Shown here: one piece after another, positions 44,763 through 54,233 of the stretch | How positions within the stretch are numbered: position 1 is the first letter of the stretch | Layout of the letters: each line of letters begins with the position of its first letter | DNA from: JBKCUK01 sp046318415 | GTDB lineage: Bacteria; Pseudomonadota; Alphaproteobacteria; Caedimonadales; Caedimonadaceae | NCBI GenBank assembly: GCA_046318415.1 | Contig: JBKCUK010000010.1 | Span: 124,001 to 188,000 of the forward strand | Direction: 5' to 3' | Length of the DNA stretch: 64,000 nucleotides | The notes under the pieces: generated by a model | Told to the model about the DNA's origin: nothing | The model's input: only the letters and a program-made list of their open reading frames with translations | The model's database searches: none | Translations under genes and position numbers: made by a program

Positions 44763-46071
44763 AATTCGCATTGTGGGCGGCACCCCACTTCACGGTGAAA
44801 TTCAAATTAGCGGTGCAAAAAATGCTGCCCTGCCCTTGCTGTGCGCAACGCTGTTGAGCGAATCACCGCTGCGCCTCACCAATATGCCTAAACTGGCCGA
44901 CATTCATACTCTTACTGGTCTGCTGCAAGAGCTTGGCGTGAGCGCCTCATGGGAGGATGAACATACCCTCACCCTACAAACAAAAACCATCTCCTCGACC
45001 TGTGCCCCCTATGATTTAGTTAGGAAAATGCGGGCCTCAATCCTTGTTTTAGGCCCCCTGCTGGCCCGTTCAGGTCATGCCGAAGTCTCCCTTCCCGGTG
45101 GCTGTGCCATTGGCGCGCGGCCGGTTGATATTCATATCAAAGGGTTACAGGCTTTGGGTGCCGAGATCACCATTGAGGATGGCTACATTAAGGCCCATGC
45201 GCCCAATGGACTTCAGGGCGCGGATATCACCATGCCCGTGGTCACGGTGACCGGCACGGAAAACCTCCTGATGGCCGCCACGCTCGCCAGAGGAACCACA
45301 CGCCTGATTAATGCAGCGCAAGAGCCTGAAGTGGTTGACCTTGCGGAATGCCTGGTCTCCATGGGCGCCAAAATTACAGGGATTGGCACCAATGTCCTGA
45401 CCATTGAGGGCGTAGAGCGTTTGAATGGCGCCATTCACCCTGTGTTACCAGACCGTATCGAGACCGGGACTTACGCCATCGCCGCCGTCATCAGTGGGGG
45501 CGACCTTGAGCTGACCAACACAAAAATCGAGCTTTTACCAACGTTTATCCAGGCCTTACAGCAAACTGGGGCAACCATTACCCCAACACCGCGTGGTTTT
45601 CGTATCCAAGCGCCCAAGGATGGGATCCGCCCCATCGATATCACGACAGAGCCCTATCCAGGATACCCCACGGACTTGCAGGCCCAAATGATGGCCCTGA
45701 TGACCCTCGCCAAAGGCACCTCTGTGATTCAAGAGACAATTTTTGAAAATCGCTTCATGCACGTGCCGGAACTGGCGCGCATGGGCGCTGATATCAAGAT
45801 TAAAGGCAATACCGCCATTATCAGTGGCGTGGAAAACCTTCAAGGTGCGCAAGTAATGGCCACTGATCTGCGCGCGTCTGTCTCTCTTGTTTTAGCAGGC
45901 TTAGCAGCCGAAGGTGAGACTTTTGTTAACCGCGTGTACCATTTGGACCGCGGCTATGAAAATATAGAAGTGAAATTAGCCCAATGCGGCGCAAATATTA
46001 CGCGTCTGAAAGAAACACAAGAAACGACCACAGGAGAGTACCATGAAAGGGAAAACGCATCTGCTGCTTAA
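44755..46071 (+). CDS. murA: UDP-N-acetylglucosamine 1-carboxyvinyltransferase
   Basis: 438 aa; transfers enolpyruvate from PEP to UDP-GlcNAc, the first committed step of peptidoglycan synthesis. The active-site loop PGGCAIGARP places the catalytic Cys at residue 117, so the enzyme is of the fosfomycin-sensitive Cys type. SGAKNAALPL near the N-terminus and PYPGYPTDLQAQ near residues 300-312 are further signatures. It overlaps dcd upstream and the DUF3298-like gene downstream by 29 bp, forming a coupled operon. Confidence 0.97.
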   Translation: MDKIRIVGGTPLHGEIQISGAKNAALPLLCATLLSESPLRLTNMPKLADIHTLTGLLQELGVSASWEDEHTLTLQTKTISSTCAPYDLVRKMRASILVLGPLLARSGHAEVSLPGGCAIGARPVDIHIKGLQALGAEITIEDGYIKAHAPNGLQGADITMPVVTVTGTENLLMAATLARGTTRLINAAQEPEVVDLAECLVSMGAKITGIGTNVLTIEGVERLNGAIHPVLPDRIETGTYAIAAVISGGDLELTNTKIELLPTFIQALQQTGATITPTPRGFRIQAPKDGIRPIDITTEPYPGYPTDLQAQMMALMTLAKGTSVIQETIFENRFMHVPELARMGADIKIKGNTAIISGVENLQGAQVMATDLRASVSLVLAGLAAEGETFVNRVYHLDRGYENIEVKLAQCGANITRLKETQETTTGEYHERENASAA

Positions 46072-46822
46072 AACCAGTTTGACGGCAGTAGGTCTGTTGT
46101 GCACTTTTACTGCGCCGCTTGTGGCTGAGTCGGGGCCGCATGCCATTGAAAAAGTGCATCTAAAGGATCCCAAGTGCGATCCCAAAACAAGTGATGAGGA
46201 AGGCTGCACAACCATCGAGTTTAATTTGGCCTACCCCAAAGACAAAACCATCGAAAGCGCCATTAAGCTCCTGGTCATCGAAGAAGTGCAGCAAGCCATT
46301 GAACAACTTGCACCCGAAAAGAAAGCTGATTTGCTCAACAGTGAGAGTCTGAATGACCTCGCCAAACGCACACGGGACATCTTTGATGATTTGTTTGAGC
46401 GCAAGGAAATTATGCGCCGCGCAAAACTGACGGTCGATGTGAAGGTTCGTGATGCCCGCAAACGCTATGTGAATGCTGAGCTGGGCACATACTGGGATGT
46501 GGGCGCAGCGCACCCAGCACACACGTCAAGGATCAAGATTTTTGATCATGAGCAGGATGGTAAGCCCACCACCCTCAAAGAAATCCTCTCCCCCCAAGAA
46601 CTAGAGGCGTTTCTGAATATTCTTGATAAAAAATTAGCTCAGCAGCTGAAAGAGAGCTATTTGAGGCCAGAACAGGATCAGATGCTGAAGCTTCTGGCTG
46701 AGCATACCGAGGTTTTGGAGGACGGTTACCGCGTGGTCTTCAGCCCCTATGATGTGGCAGCTTATGTCTATGGGCATGTAGAAATAGAAATCAAGAATAC
46801 CGAGCTAAACGCCAAGCATTAA
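46043..46822 (+). CDS. Exported DUF3298/RsiV-like domain protein
   Basis: 259 aa. A signal peptide (MKGKTHLLLKTSLTAVGLLCTFTAPLVA) is followed by an N-terminal DUF4163-like part and a C-terminal DUF3298-like part ending in FSPYDVAAYVYGHVEIEI. Proteins with this fold include RsiV anti-sigma factors (lysozyme binding) and PdaC extracytoplasmic domains, pointing to cell-wall contact. No enzymatic domain is seen. Its coupling to murA fits a wall-related role, but this is inference. Confidence 0.7.
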   Translation: MKGKTHLLLKTSLTAVGLLCTFTAPLVAESGPHAIEKVHLKDPKCDPKTSDEEGCTTIEFNLAYPKDKTIESAIKLLVIEEVQQAIEQLAPEKKADLLNSESLNDLAKRTRDIFDDLFERKEIMRRAKLTVDVKVRDARKRYVNAELGTYWDVGAAHPAHTSRIKIFDHEQDGKPTTLKEILSPQELEAFLNILDKKLAQQLKESYLRPEQDQMLKLLAEHTEVLEDGYRVVFSPYDVAAYVYGHVEIEIKNTELNAKH

Positions 46823-47954
46823 TTGTGAATGGGCCAGTCGGCCTAAGATAAAAACTGAAGTGGGGCGTTCCCGACATAGCCTGATTGGTTTGGAGCCCCC
46901 ACCCGCCCCTATACGGAGACTTGAGGCCGTTGTTATTGACGGCTTTCTCGGTGGCTAGGGCTTTTTCCTGTGGTATCTCCGCCCTTGACCATATTCCGCG
47001 CAAATCTGGTGGTGCCCATGTGACTATTGGCCTTCGAAGTCTGGTTTTTCAATCACTTCTTATTATGATTGCCCAATCATCACTTCTATTATTATTGTTG
47101 GCTTCGATTACTATTTCTTAATTGTAACTGCCCCTAGTGTTGCTGACGCGTGACTCTTATGGCTATGACTAATCCTCGACTTCAGTTGTGTTGGCTGACT
47201 TGGAAATTTAGTCATAACAATACTGTCTTTTGCAGTTGCAGTTGATGTTGCTGTGATTTCAGAAGCTTTCACTTTCAGCTGCCGCGCCATAGTTTTTCCA
47301 CCGATACCAAAGTGACAACGAATGCTTAATAAACATTGAAGCACCCAGAAAAGTGTTTTAGCGACGGACTCTAGAGGCATGCTCAGCATGCACTGCCCCT
47401 CCCTCTGAGCGCTTGCACATGGGTTTTAGTCTTCGCAACCACAACCAAGCCGAGGTCACCACCGAGATTTATGCTGCTCTTTAACCCTTGGTGCGTGGTT
47501 TAGAAAGCAGGCACGCGCGGATGACTTTGCCCCCAACACGCCGCGAAATGGTATTAATAAAAACACTTTTTTCATCAAGCTAAATGAAAGAAGCCGGTTA
47601 TGATCAGTCTCTTCTGCCATGCCCGCAGCAAGCAAGCTAGCCAGCGCTCAGATCGAGAATTTAGGCAGCTCCTCTTAATGAAAAAAAACATTATTTTGAA
47701 TTCACTTTCTTCCCCTACTCCCACCTATGGCAAGCAAGCGAACCAAATCTGTCCATGTTGATTTGCAGCCTCGATTGATGCGCCAGGAAGCTGATAAATA
47801 GGTTTTACTTTCAACTAGCTTTCCAGTGCCCAGTAAAATAATTTTGCTTAATGGTCATTTGGGCGAGAGATTTTTCTTGCAATCTATGACTAAAATGATA
47901 TGATTTGACGGTCACAAAAGTGACTAAATGTAATGAATAAAGGATGAACAAACA
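46823..47954. other. Gene-free stretch upstream of lipoprotein gene
   Basis: About 1.1 kb with no convincing coding frame and no RNA gene that I can identify. It contains an imperfect palindrome GCATGCT-C-AGCATGC at 47377-47391. Short frames on both strands lack ribosome sites and recognisable products. Confidence 0.45.
47911..47924. promoter_or_regulatory. Inverted repeat GTCAC-AAAA-GTGAC
   Basis: A perfect 5-bp inverted repeat about 30 bp before the SlyB-like gene, next to a TTGACG element that could be a -35 box. It may be an operator or a 5'-leader hairpin. Confidence 0.3.
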
Positions 47955-48458
47955 ATGTTTACCTCTTCCATTCTTCGCGCCGCACCAATGACAGCAGCAG
48001 TATGCGCCGTGGCAATTCTTGCATCTGGTTGTGCACGCAACATTAGCTCGAACGTCTACAAAGCAAGCGCTGTTGGTGAAACCAGCCGCACTTTCCGCGG
48101 TGTTATCGTTGCCATGCGTAACGTGGTCGTCGAAGACAAGGAATACCTTGAGGACAACGTTTTGGGTGGCGTTGCCGGCGGTGTTGGCGGTGGCCTAATT
48201 GGCTCTCAATTTGGTAAGGGTAAGGGCAATGTGGCCGCAACAGCCCTTGGCGCAGTAGCCGGTGCCGTGGGTGGTGCCTTTGCTGAAAAAGCCCTCAAGT
48301 CCCAGGATGCAACCGAATACACGGTTGAGCTGAATAATGGTGAGCTTCGTACCGTTGTGCAAGGCCCAGAGCCAGCCCTTTCAGTTGGTCAGTCTGTCTT
48401 GCTTATGGTCTCCCACCAAGGACGTTCACGTATTGTGGCAGACCGCTCTGGTCGCTAA
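47955..48458 (+). CDS. SlyB/PcP-like outer membrane lipoprotein (glycine zipper)
   Basis: 167 aa. The lipobox LASGC (Cys near residue 26) predicts lipoprotein processing. The middle holds glycine-zipper 2TM repeats (GGVAGGVGGGLIGSQFGKGKGN and GAVAGAVGGAF), then a beta-rich tail with TVELNNGELRTVVQG. These proteins stabilise the outer membrane under stress; in E. coli SlyB is PhoP-regulated. A hairpin terminator follows. It is monocistronic. Confidence 0.92.
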   Translation: MFTSSILRAAPMTAAVCAVAILASGCARNISSNVYKASAVGETSRTFRGVIVAMRNVVVEDKEYLEDNVLGGVAGGVGGGLIGSQFGKGKGNVAATALGAVAGAVGGAFAEKALKSQDATEYTVELNNGELRTVVQGPEPALSVGQSVLLMVSHQGRSRIVADRSGR

Positions 48459-48486
48459 GATTTAGCGGACAGCAATAATTATTTGA

Positions 48487-48523
48487 GATCCCCCGTTGAC
48501 ATTGTCACGGGGGTCTGTTTTTT
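48487..48523 (+). terminator. Rho-independent terminator
   Basis: CCCCCGT and ACGGGGG arms around TGACATTGTC, followed by TCTGTTTTTTCT. Ends the lipoprotein transcript. Confidence 0.85.
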
Positions 48524-48567
48524 CTGCACTAACACTTTCGCAACTTATTCACGATAGAATTGAAGTC

Positions 48568-50397
48568 ATGAGCTTAAGTCATCTACGCAATCTGGCCATT
48601 ATCGCCCACGTTGACCATGGTAAAACAACCTTGGTGGACGCCCTGTTTCGTCAAAGCGGAACTTTCCGTGAAAATCAGCAGGTGGCCGAGCGGGCCATGG
48701 ACTCGAACGACCTAGAGCGTGAGCGCGGCATTACCATCCTTGCCAAGTGCACGTCCGTACAATGGCAAGATTATCGCCTTAACATCGTCGATACGCCAGG
48801 CCACGCAGACTTTGGCGGTGAAGTTGAGCGTATTTTAAGCATGGTGGATGGCGTGCTGTTGTTGGTCGATGCGGCCGAAGGCCCCATGCCACAAACAAAA
48901 TTCGTGGTGATGAAAGCCCTTAAGCTGGGTTTGCGTCCCATCGTCGTGGTCAATAAGATCGACCGCCCCGATGCACGCGCCGCAGAAGTTCTGGATGAAG
49001 TATTTGATCTTTTCGTGGCCCTGGATGCCAATGACAAACAGCTAGACTTCCCAGTCCTCTACGCTTCATCCCGCCATGGATGGGCGGCACGAGAGCTGGA
49101 TGATCCCCGTGAGGATTTAACTCCTTTATTCGAGACCATCGTAGGGCACATCCCAGAACCCAACGTTCATCTCAATGCGCCGTTTTCGATGCTGGTGACC
49201 ACATTAGAATCCGACCCTTTCTTGGGCCGTATTCTCACAGGCCGGGTACAATCGGGCACCATCAAGGTGAACAGTGCGGTTAAAGCCCTGAATCGCCAAG
49301 GTGATGTGGTGGAGCAAGGACGCCTGAGCAAGTTGCTGGCGTTTCGTGGGCTAAAGCGTGAACCGATTGAAGAGGCCTCGGCTGGCGACATTATTGCTGT
49401 TGCTGGCCTTGAACAGGCAACTGTGGCAGATACCATTTGCGCCCCAGAGGTGGCGGACCCCATCCCTGCTCTTCCCATTGATCCGCCGACTTTGATGATG
49501 ACATTTTCGGTGAATGATTCGCCCCTTGCGGGACGTGAAGGCAAGAAAGTGACATCACGTCTAATCCGCGACCGCCTGCTGCGGGAAGCTGAATCTAACG
49601 TCGCCATTCAAGTGCGCGTCAGTGAAGAAAACGATGCTTTTGAGGTGGCCGGGCGCGGTGAACTACAGCTGGGCGTTTTGATCGAGACCATGCGTCGTGA
49701 AGGGTTCGAGCTCTCCGTCAGCCGGCCGCGTGTTGTTTACAAGGAAGATGCCGAGAGCGGTCAGCGCCTTGAGCCTATGGAAGAAGTGCAAATTGATGTG
49801 GATGAAGAGTTCTCTGGCGTTGTAGTCGAGAAGATGGGCCTTCGCAAGGCTGAAATGACCGACATGCGATCCTCGGGCGGCGGCAAGACACGCATCACGT
49901 TTATCGCCCCTTCTCGTGGGTTAATTGGGTACCAGGGCGAGTTTATGACTGATACCCGTGGTACCGGTGTGATGAGCCGCGTCTTCCATTGCTATGGCCC
50001 CTACAAAGGCGCCATCACCAAGAATCGCAATGGTGTGTTGATCTCAACGGACAGCGGCAAGGCCGTCGCCTACGCCCTATTCCAATTGGAAGATCGTGGG
50101 ATCTTCTTCGTAAACCCAGGGGATGAAGTCTACACCGGCATGGTGATTGGCGAGTACAATCGTCAGCAAGACCTGGAAGTCAATCCGCTGAAGGCAAAGC
50201 AACTGTCGAACGTTCGCGCGGCTGGTAAGGATGAAGCTATTCGCCTGACGCCGCCTCGGATTATGACGCTTGAGCAGGCTCTATCTTACATCGAAGATGA
50301 CGAGCTGGTCGAAGTGACGCCATCTTGCATTCGTATCCGCAAGCGCTACCTTGACCCACACGAGCGTAAAAAGCACAGCCGAAGCAATAAGGATTAG
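48568..50397 (+). CDS. typA: Ribosome-associated GTPase TypA/BipA
   Basis: 609 aa from the ATG at 48568, which gives the usual N-terminus LRNLAIIAHVDHGKTTL (P-loop). The upstream frame starts inside the preceding terminator and is rejected. The G-domain has RGITILAK (switch I), DTPGHADFGGEVER (switch II) and NKIDRPDA. EF-G-like domains and the TypA-specific C-terminal region follow, including SRGLIGYQGEFMTDTRGTG. It assists 50S biogenesis and stress or low-temperature translation, and ends at a terminator overlapping the stop codon. Confidence 0.97.
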   Translation: MSLSHLRNLAIIAHVDHGKTTLVDALFRQSGTFRENQQVAERAMDSNDLERERGITILAKCTSVQWQDYRLNIVDTPGHADFGGEVERILSMVDGVLLLVDAAEGPMPQTKFVVMKALKLGLRPIVVVNKIDRPDARAAEVLDEVFDLFVALDANDKQLDFPVLYASSRHGWAARELDDPREDLTPLFETIVGHIPEPNVHLNAPFSMLVTTLESDPFLGRILTGRVQSGTIKVNSAVKALNRQGDVVEQGRLSKLLAFRGLKREPIEEASAGDIIAVAGLEQATVADTICAPEVADPIPALPIDPPTLMMTFSVNDSPLAGREGKKVTSRLIRDRLLREAESNVAIQVRVSEENDAFEVAGRGELQLGVLIETMRREGFELSVSRPRVVYKEDAESGQRLEPMEEVQIDVDEEFSGVVVEKMGLRKAEMTDMRSSGGGKTRITFIAPSRGLIGYQGEFMTDTRGTGVMSRVFHCYGPYKGAITKNRNGVLISTDSGKAVAYALFQLEDRGIFFVNPGDEVYTGMVIGEYNRQQDLEVNPLKAKQLSNVRAAGKDEAIRLTPPRIMTLEQALSYIEDDELVEVTPSCIRIRKRYLDPHERKKHSRSNKD

Positions 50398-50420
50398 GCC
50401 CAAAAGCCTCGTCCTTTTTT
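50389..50420 (+). terminator. Rho-independent terminator after typA
   Basis: AAGGATTAGGC and GCCTCGTCCTT arms (two internal mismatches) around CCAAAA, followed by TTTT. The stop codon TAG lies in the left arm. Confidence 0.75.
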
Positions 50421-50633
50421 AACGCGACACTGGAATGAGGTGGGGAGCTCAAAAGTTTCTCCACCCACTTCACAGGGGCACCCTGACAAAATAATGGAAA
50501 CCTCTCGCATATGAAAAGAAAGCCCTAAACGGCGATAACGGCATTTGGGCGAGAAAAACTTGCTTAGCCTCGGTTCTGTAGTTGGCTTCAAAACCAAAAA
50601 AGCTATTTATTTCAGGGAAAATTCCCCGCCATT

Positions 50634-51080
50634 TCAACGATTGCAAGGCCAAATAGCAATCTCAAGCCAAAAACGCAAAGTAATATCGACGATCTTCATA
50701 AACTGCTGTAGATCAATGGCTTTATTGATGTAGCTATTGGCGCCATTTGCATAACACCATGCAACATCCTGGGGATTGAGTGAGGTTGAAAAGGCAATGG
50801 CAGGATTTGCATGCCAGCGTCTACTTTGGCGCACGTAAAGCAATAAATCACGCCCACTCCGGCCAGGCATATTCAGATCAAACAGAATGAGAATATAGTG
50901 TTTATTACCCTGGTAATGCTCAAGGGCGTTAATTGCAGCATCGACAGAGCAGAAGCGCTGCATATCAATGGATGAGAATCTTGACTGGCGCAATATGTAA
51001 ATAAAAATTTCAACATCAACATCATTATCCTCAACGAGGAAAATAAGATATTTGTTAAGGCGCGATTGAATGTCGAACAT
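50634..51080 (-). CDS. Single-domain response regulator of the phytochrome operon
   Basis: 148-aa receiver without an output domain. The acidic pair is in VEDND near residues 16-20, the phosphoacceptor Asp is in LFDLNMPGRSG, the conserved Ser/Thr in FSTS and the Lys in INKAID. It is of the Rcp1/BphR type and lies 5 bp after the phytochrome kinase gene. It most likely receives the phosphoryl group from the phytochrome. No DNA-binding domain is present, so it must act through protein contacts. Confidence 0.92.
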   Translation of the reverse strand: MFDIQSRLNKYLIFLVEDNDVDVEIFIYILRQSRFSSIDMQRFCSVDAAINALEHYQGNKHYILILFDLNMPGRSGRDLLLYVRQSRRWHANPAIAFSTSLNPQDVAWCYANGANSYINKAIDLQQFMKIVDITLRFWLEIAIWPCNR

Positions 51081-51085
51081 TAGCT

Positions 51086-53365
51086 TTATTTATTCACATT
51101 AAGAGTAAAGAAAAAGGTACTTCCCACACCCGGCTTTGATTCAAGCCAAATATGCCCTTGATGGCGATCAATAATACGTTTGACAATGGTCAGTCCAGCT
51201 CCTGACCCCTCGCTCGAAAGGGCAGGAGAATATATACGTTTAAAGATTTGAAAAATTTTATCAAAATAATCGGGGTCAATGCCAATTCCGTTATCCTTAA
51301 CATAAAAAACCATTTTTTTTTCTTCATCTTGAAGGCCAGGAATTACTCGAAAATCGTAACCCATCTCGACTATTTTTGTTTTTTTATCATTATACTTTAT
51401 TGCGTTTGAAATGAGGTTGCTCAAGACTTCTGCAATTCGTAATGGGTCACACAAGACATAAGGCAGCTCCCTTGGAATTTTGATTTCCACGCGATTTCTC
51501 TTAATCATAGCTGATAGATCTTCAAGAACATCCTGCAAAACCTGATTAAGATTCACCTCATGAAGATTCATGGTGCGTAAATTCACATCAGAAAAAGCCA
51601 TGAGCGAGTTAATGAGGTTATCCATGCGCTGCGCCATTTTCATGATGGTATGCAGTCGATCTTTCTCTTCTTCATCAAGCTTGGTGCTTGCGGTTTGCTG
51701 CAAGAGGGTTGCGTAAATGCTGATCCCGCGCAAAGGTTCACGCAAATCATGGGAAGCGACATAGGCAAATGCTTGAAGATCTTCATTTATTTTACGAAGG
51801 TTTTCTGACATCACCTCTGCCCTGACCAACCTTCGAAGAGAAAGTTTCTCCAAAGCTTCACAAAACCGTAAAGCAGCTTGAGATTCAAATTCGGTCCATG
51901 GCACACAGCGATGACGAACGATCTCACGCCATTTCTTAAAAGAGTGACGCGGAGAAATGTCACCCTGAACATTCTCATAAACTTCTGTTGGGTTGCCTGC
52001 CCAGTCAATGGTCTGCAGCTGTTCTGGCCGAAACCATAGGATGTAATCTAAACCACCCGGCGACAGCTTAATGCCAAGAACACCTGCAGCAATTGCACTA
52101 TAAGCTTTGGTTTGTGGCCATTTCTCGGCGAGACAATTACAGCTAAAGATCTTACTTTCTTCGTCTGCAGAAGATTGTATTAACTGTAGCAGTTCAAGTA
52201 TCTGTACTTTCGTTGGCGTCACGCCAATGGTTTGAACCTGCCCGTCGAACACAACAGCTGCACCTGTAGCATCCAGGTAGGCATACAAAGGCGAACATCC
52301 TTCAATCAGCTGCAACATGATTGAGCCCTGTTGTGCAAAACGACTGAGATAATTCGATTCAATTTTTTTTATGAATAATGAGCGTTCTTCCACCTCACGT
52401 GCTACATGACGGGCGATATGATCGGAAAGCGCTTGGGCTGAAAATTCAAAAAGTGCGCGCATACCCCGTGTCACATAGGTATTATCTGCAGAATGTGCCG
52501 CAATTAAACCCCACAGCTGATCACCATTTTTCAGTGTTGCTGCCAGCGAGGACCTGACACCCATATTCCTCATGTACTGAATGTGCACCTGAGAAACTCC
52601 CCGTGATACAAGATAGGTCATATCAAGGAGCACCTGTGACTGAGCGATAGTCGCAGGAAACATGGCAATGGGCGCATCGTTAATATCCGCCACATATCGA
52701 ACCCATCCTTTTAGGAACAACTGGCGCACTTGGGAAGGGATGTCCGATGCGGGATAATGCAAATGAAGATAAGATTCAAGGTCCTGATCTTTTACTTCTG
52801 CTATGACCTTCCCATGGTGATCCAGTTGAAATTGATAAACCATAATGCGGTTAAAGGGAGTGCACCTTTTCAAACTTTGAATCACGTTTTCAAGAAGCTT
52901 TGAGAGCTCAGCTTGAGAATCAACAGAACCGAATAAGGATTTTAAATGATCTAAATCATCTAAGTATTGTTGATCAAGTTGCGGATCGCAAGAAGCGGGT
53001 TCAAACTCCAAAACCAACTTATTATTAATGATATGAACGGCAACATCGTAAGCTTTGGTTATGCCTATCAATTCAAAACTAATGGAAAAAAGGTAACAGG
53101 GTACGGAGGCATTGATGGTGTATAGCATCCATTTTTCGAGAATCTCTTCATAATGCTTACCCAATAAAAAATGAATTTTTTTTCCAATTAATTTTTGCGG
53201 GGAGTATCCGGTTATTTTTTTACTATTTTCACTGACCTGGACAATTTTAAGGCTGGGAATATCAAGCACCACCACACAAGCAAAGGATTGAATCACACCA
53301 ATAATGTGAACAGCCTCGTCTTTGCAACGCTTGATTTTTTCTGCAAGGTCCACAGGGTGCGCCAT
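51086..53365 (-). CDS. Bacteriophytochrome histidine kinase
   Basis: About 759 aa with the order PAS-GAF-PHY-HisKA-HATPase. The biliverdin-linking Cys is present near residue 14 (RCKDEAVHIIGVIQ). The GAF domain has the chromophore motif PASDIP near residue 205 and MGVRSS/LWGLIAAHS. The PHY tongue motif appears as SPRHSFKKW. HisKA has ASHDLREPLRG with the phospho-His near 539, and the ATPase has DNGIGI and GSGAGL. I chose the ATG at 53365, with GAGG six bases upstream; the ATG at 53377 overlaps the heme oxygenase stop and is also possible. A red/far-red light sensor, in an operon with its chromophore enzyme and a receiver. Confidence 0.95.
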   Translation of the reverse strand: MAHPVDLAEKIKRCKDEAVHIIGVIQSFACVVVLDIPSLKIVQVSENSKKITGYSPQKLIGKKIHFLLGKHYEEILEKWMLYTINASVPCYLFSISFELIGITKAYDVAVHIINNKLVLEFEPASCDPQLDQQYLDDLDHLKSLFGSVDSQAELSKLLENVIQSLKRCTPFNRIMVYQFQLDHHGKVIAEVKDQDLESYLHLHYPASDIPSQVRQLFLKGWVRYVADINDAPIAMFPATIAQSQVLLDMTYLVSRGVSQVHIQYMRNMGVRSSLAATLKNGDQLWGLIAAHSADNTYVTRGMRALFEFSAQALSDHIARHVAREVEERSLFIKKIESNYLSRFAQQGSIMLQLIEGCSPLYAYLDATGAAVVFDGQVQTIGVTPTKVQILELLQLIQSSADEESKIFSCNCLAEKWPQTKAYSAIAAGVLGIKLSPGGLDYILWFRPEQLQTIDWAGNPTEVYENVQGDISPRHSFKKWREIVRHRCVPWTEFESQAALRFCEALEKLSLRRLVRAEVMSENLRKINEDLQAFAYVASHDLREPLRGISIYATLLQQTASTKLDEEEKDRLHTIMKMAQRMDNLINSLMAFSDVNLRTMNLHEVNLNQVLQDVLEDLSAMIKRNRVEIKIPRELPYVLCDPLRIAEVLSNLISNAIKYNDKKTKIVEMGYDFRVIPGLQDEEKKMVFYVKDNGIGIDPDYFDKIFQIFKRIYSPALSSEGSGAGLTIVKRIIDRHQGHIWLESKPGVGSTFFFTLNVNK

Positions 53366-53373
53366 TATTGACC

Positions 53374-54012
53374 TCATAACTGATGTTTTTTGTTACGCAA
53401 GAACCATCGATGGTAGGCTTCATATGTCTCGCGAGCTGTATGACTCAAAGGGGAAAAGTGCTGGGGCTGTTCCCTGATAAAACTTTCAATAAATTGGCAA
53501 AAAAACTCCCATTTATGTACTTGTTGAGCACCATAGCCATAAAAATAACGGGCTCCATTATTCTGATGGAGGCGGAGTTCTTTTTTAATTGTGGAATATA
53601 TGATTTTACCACCAAAGGTAGATCCCTCTATGACGTATAGAGCACCTACTGCCTCAGCCAAACCGTTAATCTTAGGCACATCACTCTGTATTTGGATGTC
53701 TGCTATCTCATCCACTGTGAGACCTAACTTGAGAAGGTCTTTCTCGATCCACCCAGTTTTGAGCCGTGGCTCTAAACCAAGCTGCTTTGGAAGATGGCAC
53801 AAATAGGGTTCGATCATCTGCTCAACTGGCATGAGAACACCATAAAGAAGCATAAGTTTCCTAATATAGGAGTCTCTTGAAGATACAAAATCCTCGAGCA
53901 CAACTGTCTCATGCAGAAGCCGGTGGGATTTAAGGACTTCTGTGCGCAAGTCTTGCAGAATGACGTAATTCTCTCTTCCCCGACTAGATTGAGGGTACCT
54001 CTTTGATTTCAT
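53374..54012 (-). CDS. Biliverdin-forming heme oxygenase (BphO-type)
   Basis: 212 aa. It cleaves heme to biliverdin, the chromophore of the downstream phytochrome. The family pattern includes LRTEVLKSHRLLHETV near residues 22-37 (likely proximal His) and ALYVIEGSTFGGKII near residue 145. A long helical bundle fits the heme oxygenase fold. The next gene begins at or just after its stop codon. An AT-rich leader with a palindrome lies upstream. Confidence 0.93.
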   Translation of the reverse strand: MKSKRYPQSSRGRENYVILQDLRTEVLKSHRLLHETVVLEDFVSSRDSYIRKLMLLYGVLMPVEQMIEPYLCHLPKQLGLEPRLKTGWIEKDLLKLGLTVDEIADIQIQSDVPKINGLAEAVGALYVIEGSTFGGKIIYSTIKKELRLHQNNGARYFYGYGAQQVHKWEFFCQFIESFIREQPQHFSPLSHTARETYEAYHRWFLRNKKHQL

Positions 54013-54114
54013 AGATCATTTTTAATTAAAATCAAATCTTATAAGGTTAAGATACTCCTAGGAAGCAGGAGAGAAAAGGATATGCTCGGTTTAATTTAAG
54101 GTGATAATAAAAAC

Positions 54115-54152
54115 TTTTTTTTGCACTTTACATTATGCTAATGTGCAAAAAA
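54115..54152. promoter_or_regulatory. Palindrome between fliS and heme oxygenase gene
   Basis: Ten-base arms TTTTTTGCAC and GTGCAAAAAA enclose a smaller inverted repeat (CATTA-TGC-TAATG). It could be a terminator of the flagellar operon or an operator of the phytochrome operon. The poly-T arm precedes rather than follows the stem, so it is not a standard terminator. Confidence 0.35.
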
Positions 54153-54233
54153 TTATCAAAAAATGACGGTTTCTTTACAACCATCTGAGATTAAGGTGCA
54201 AATATCTTGGAGAGTGGCTAAACAATCCTCAAG

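Noticed and set aside
47111..47389. 92-codon minus-strand frame in the empty region
   Set aside because: No ribosome site and no recognisable product; low-complexity Ser/Thr/Lys sequence likely by chance.
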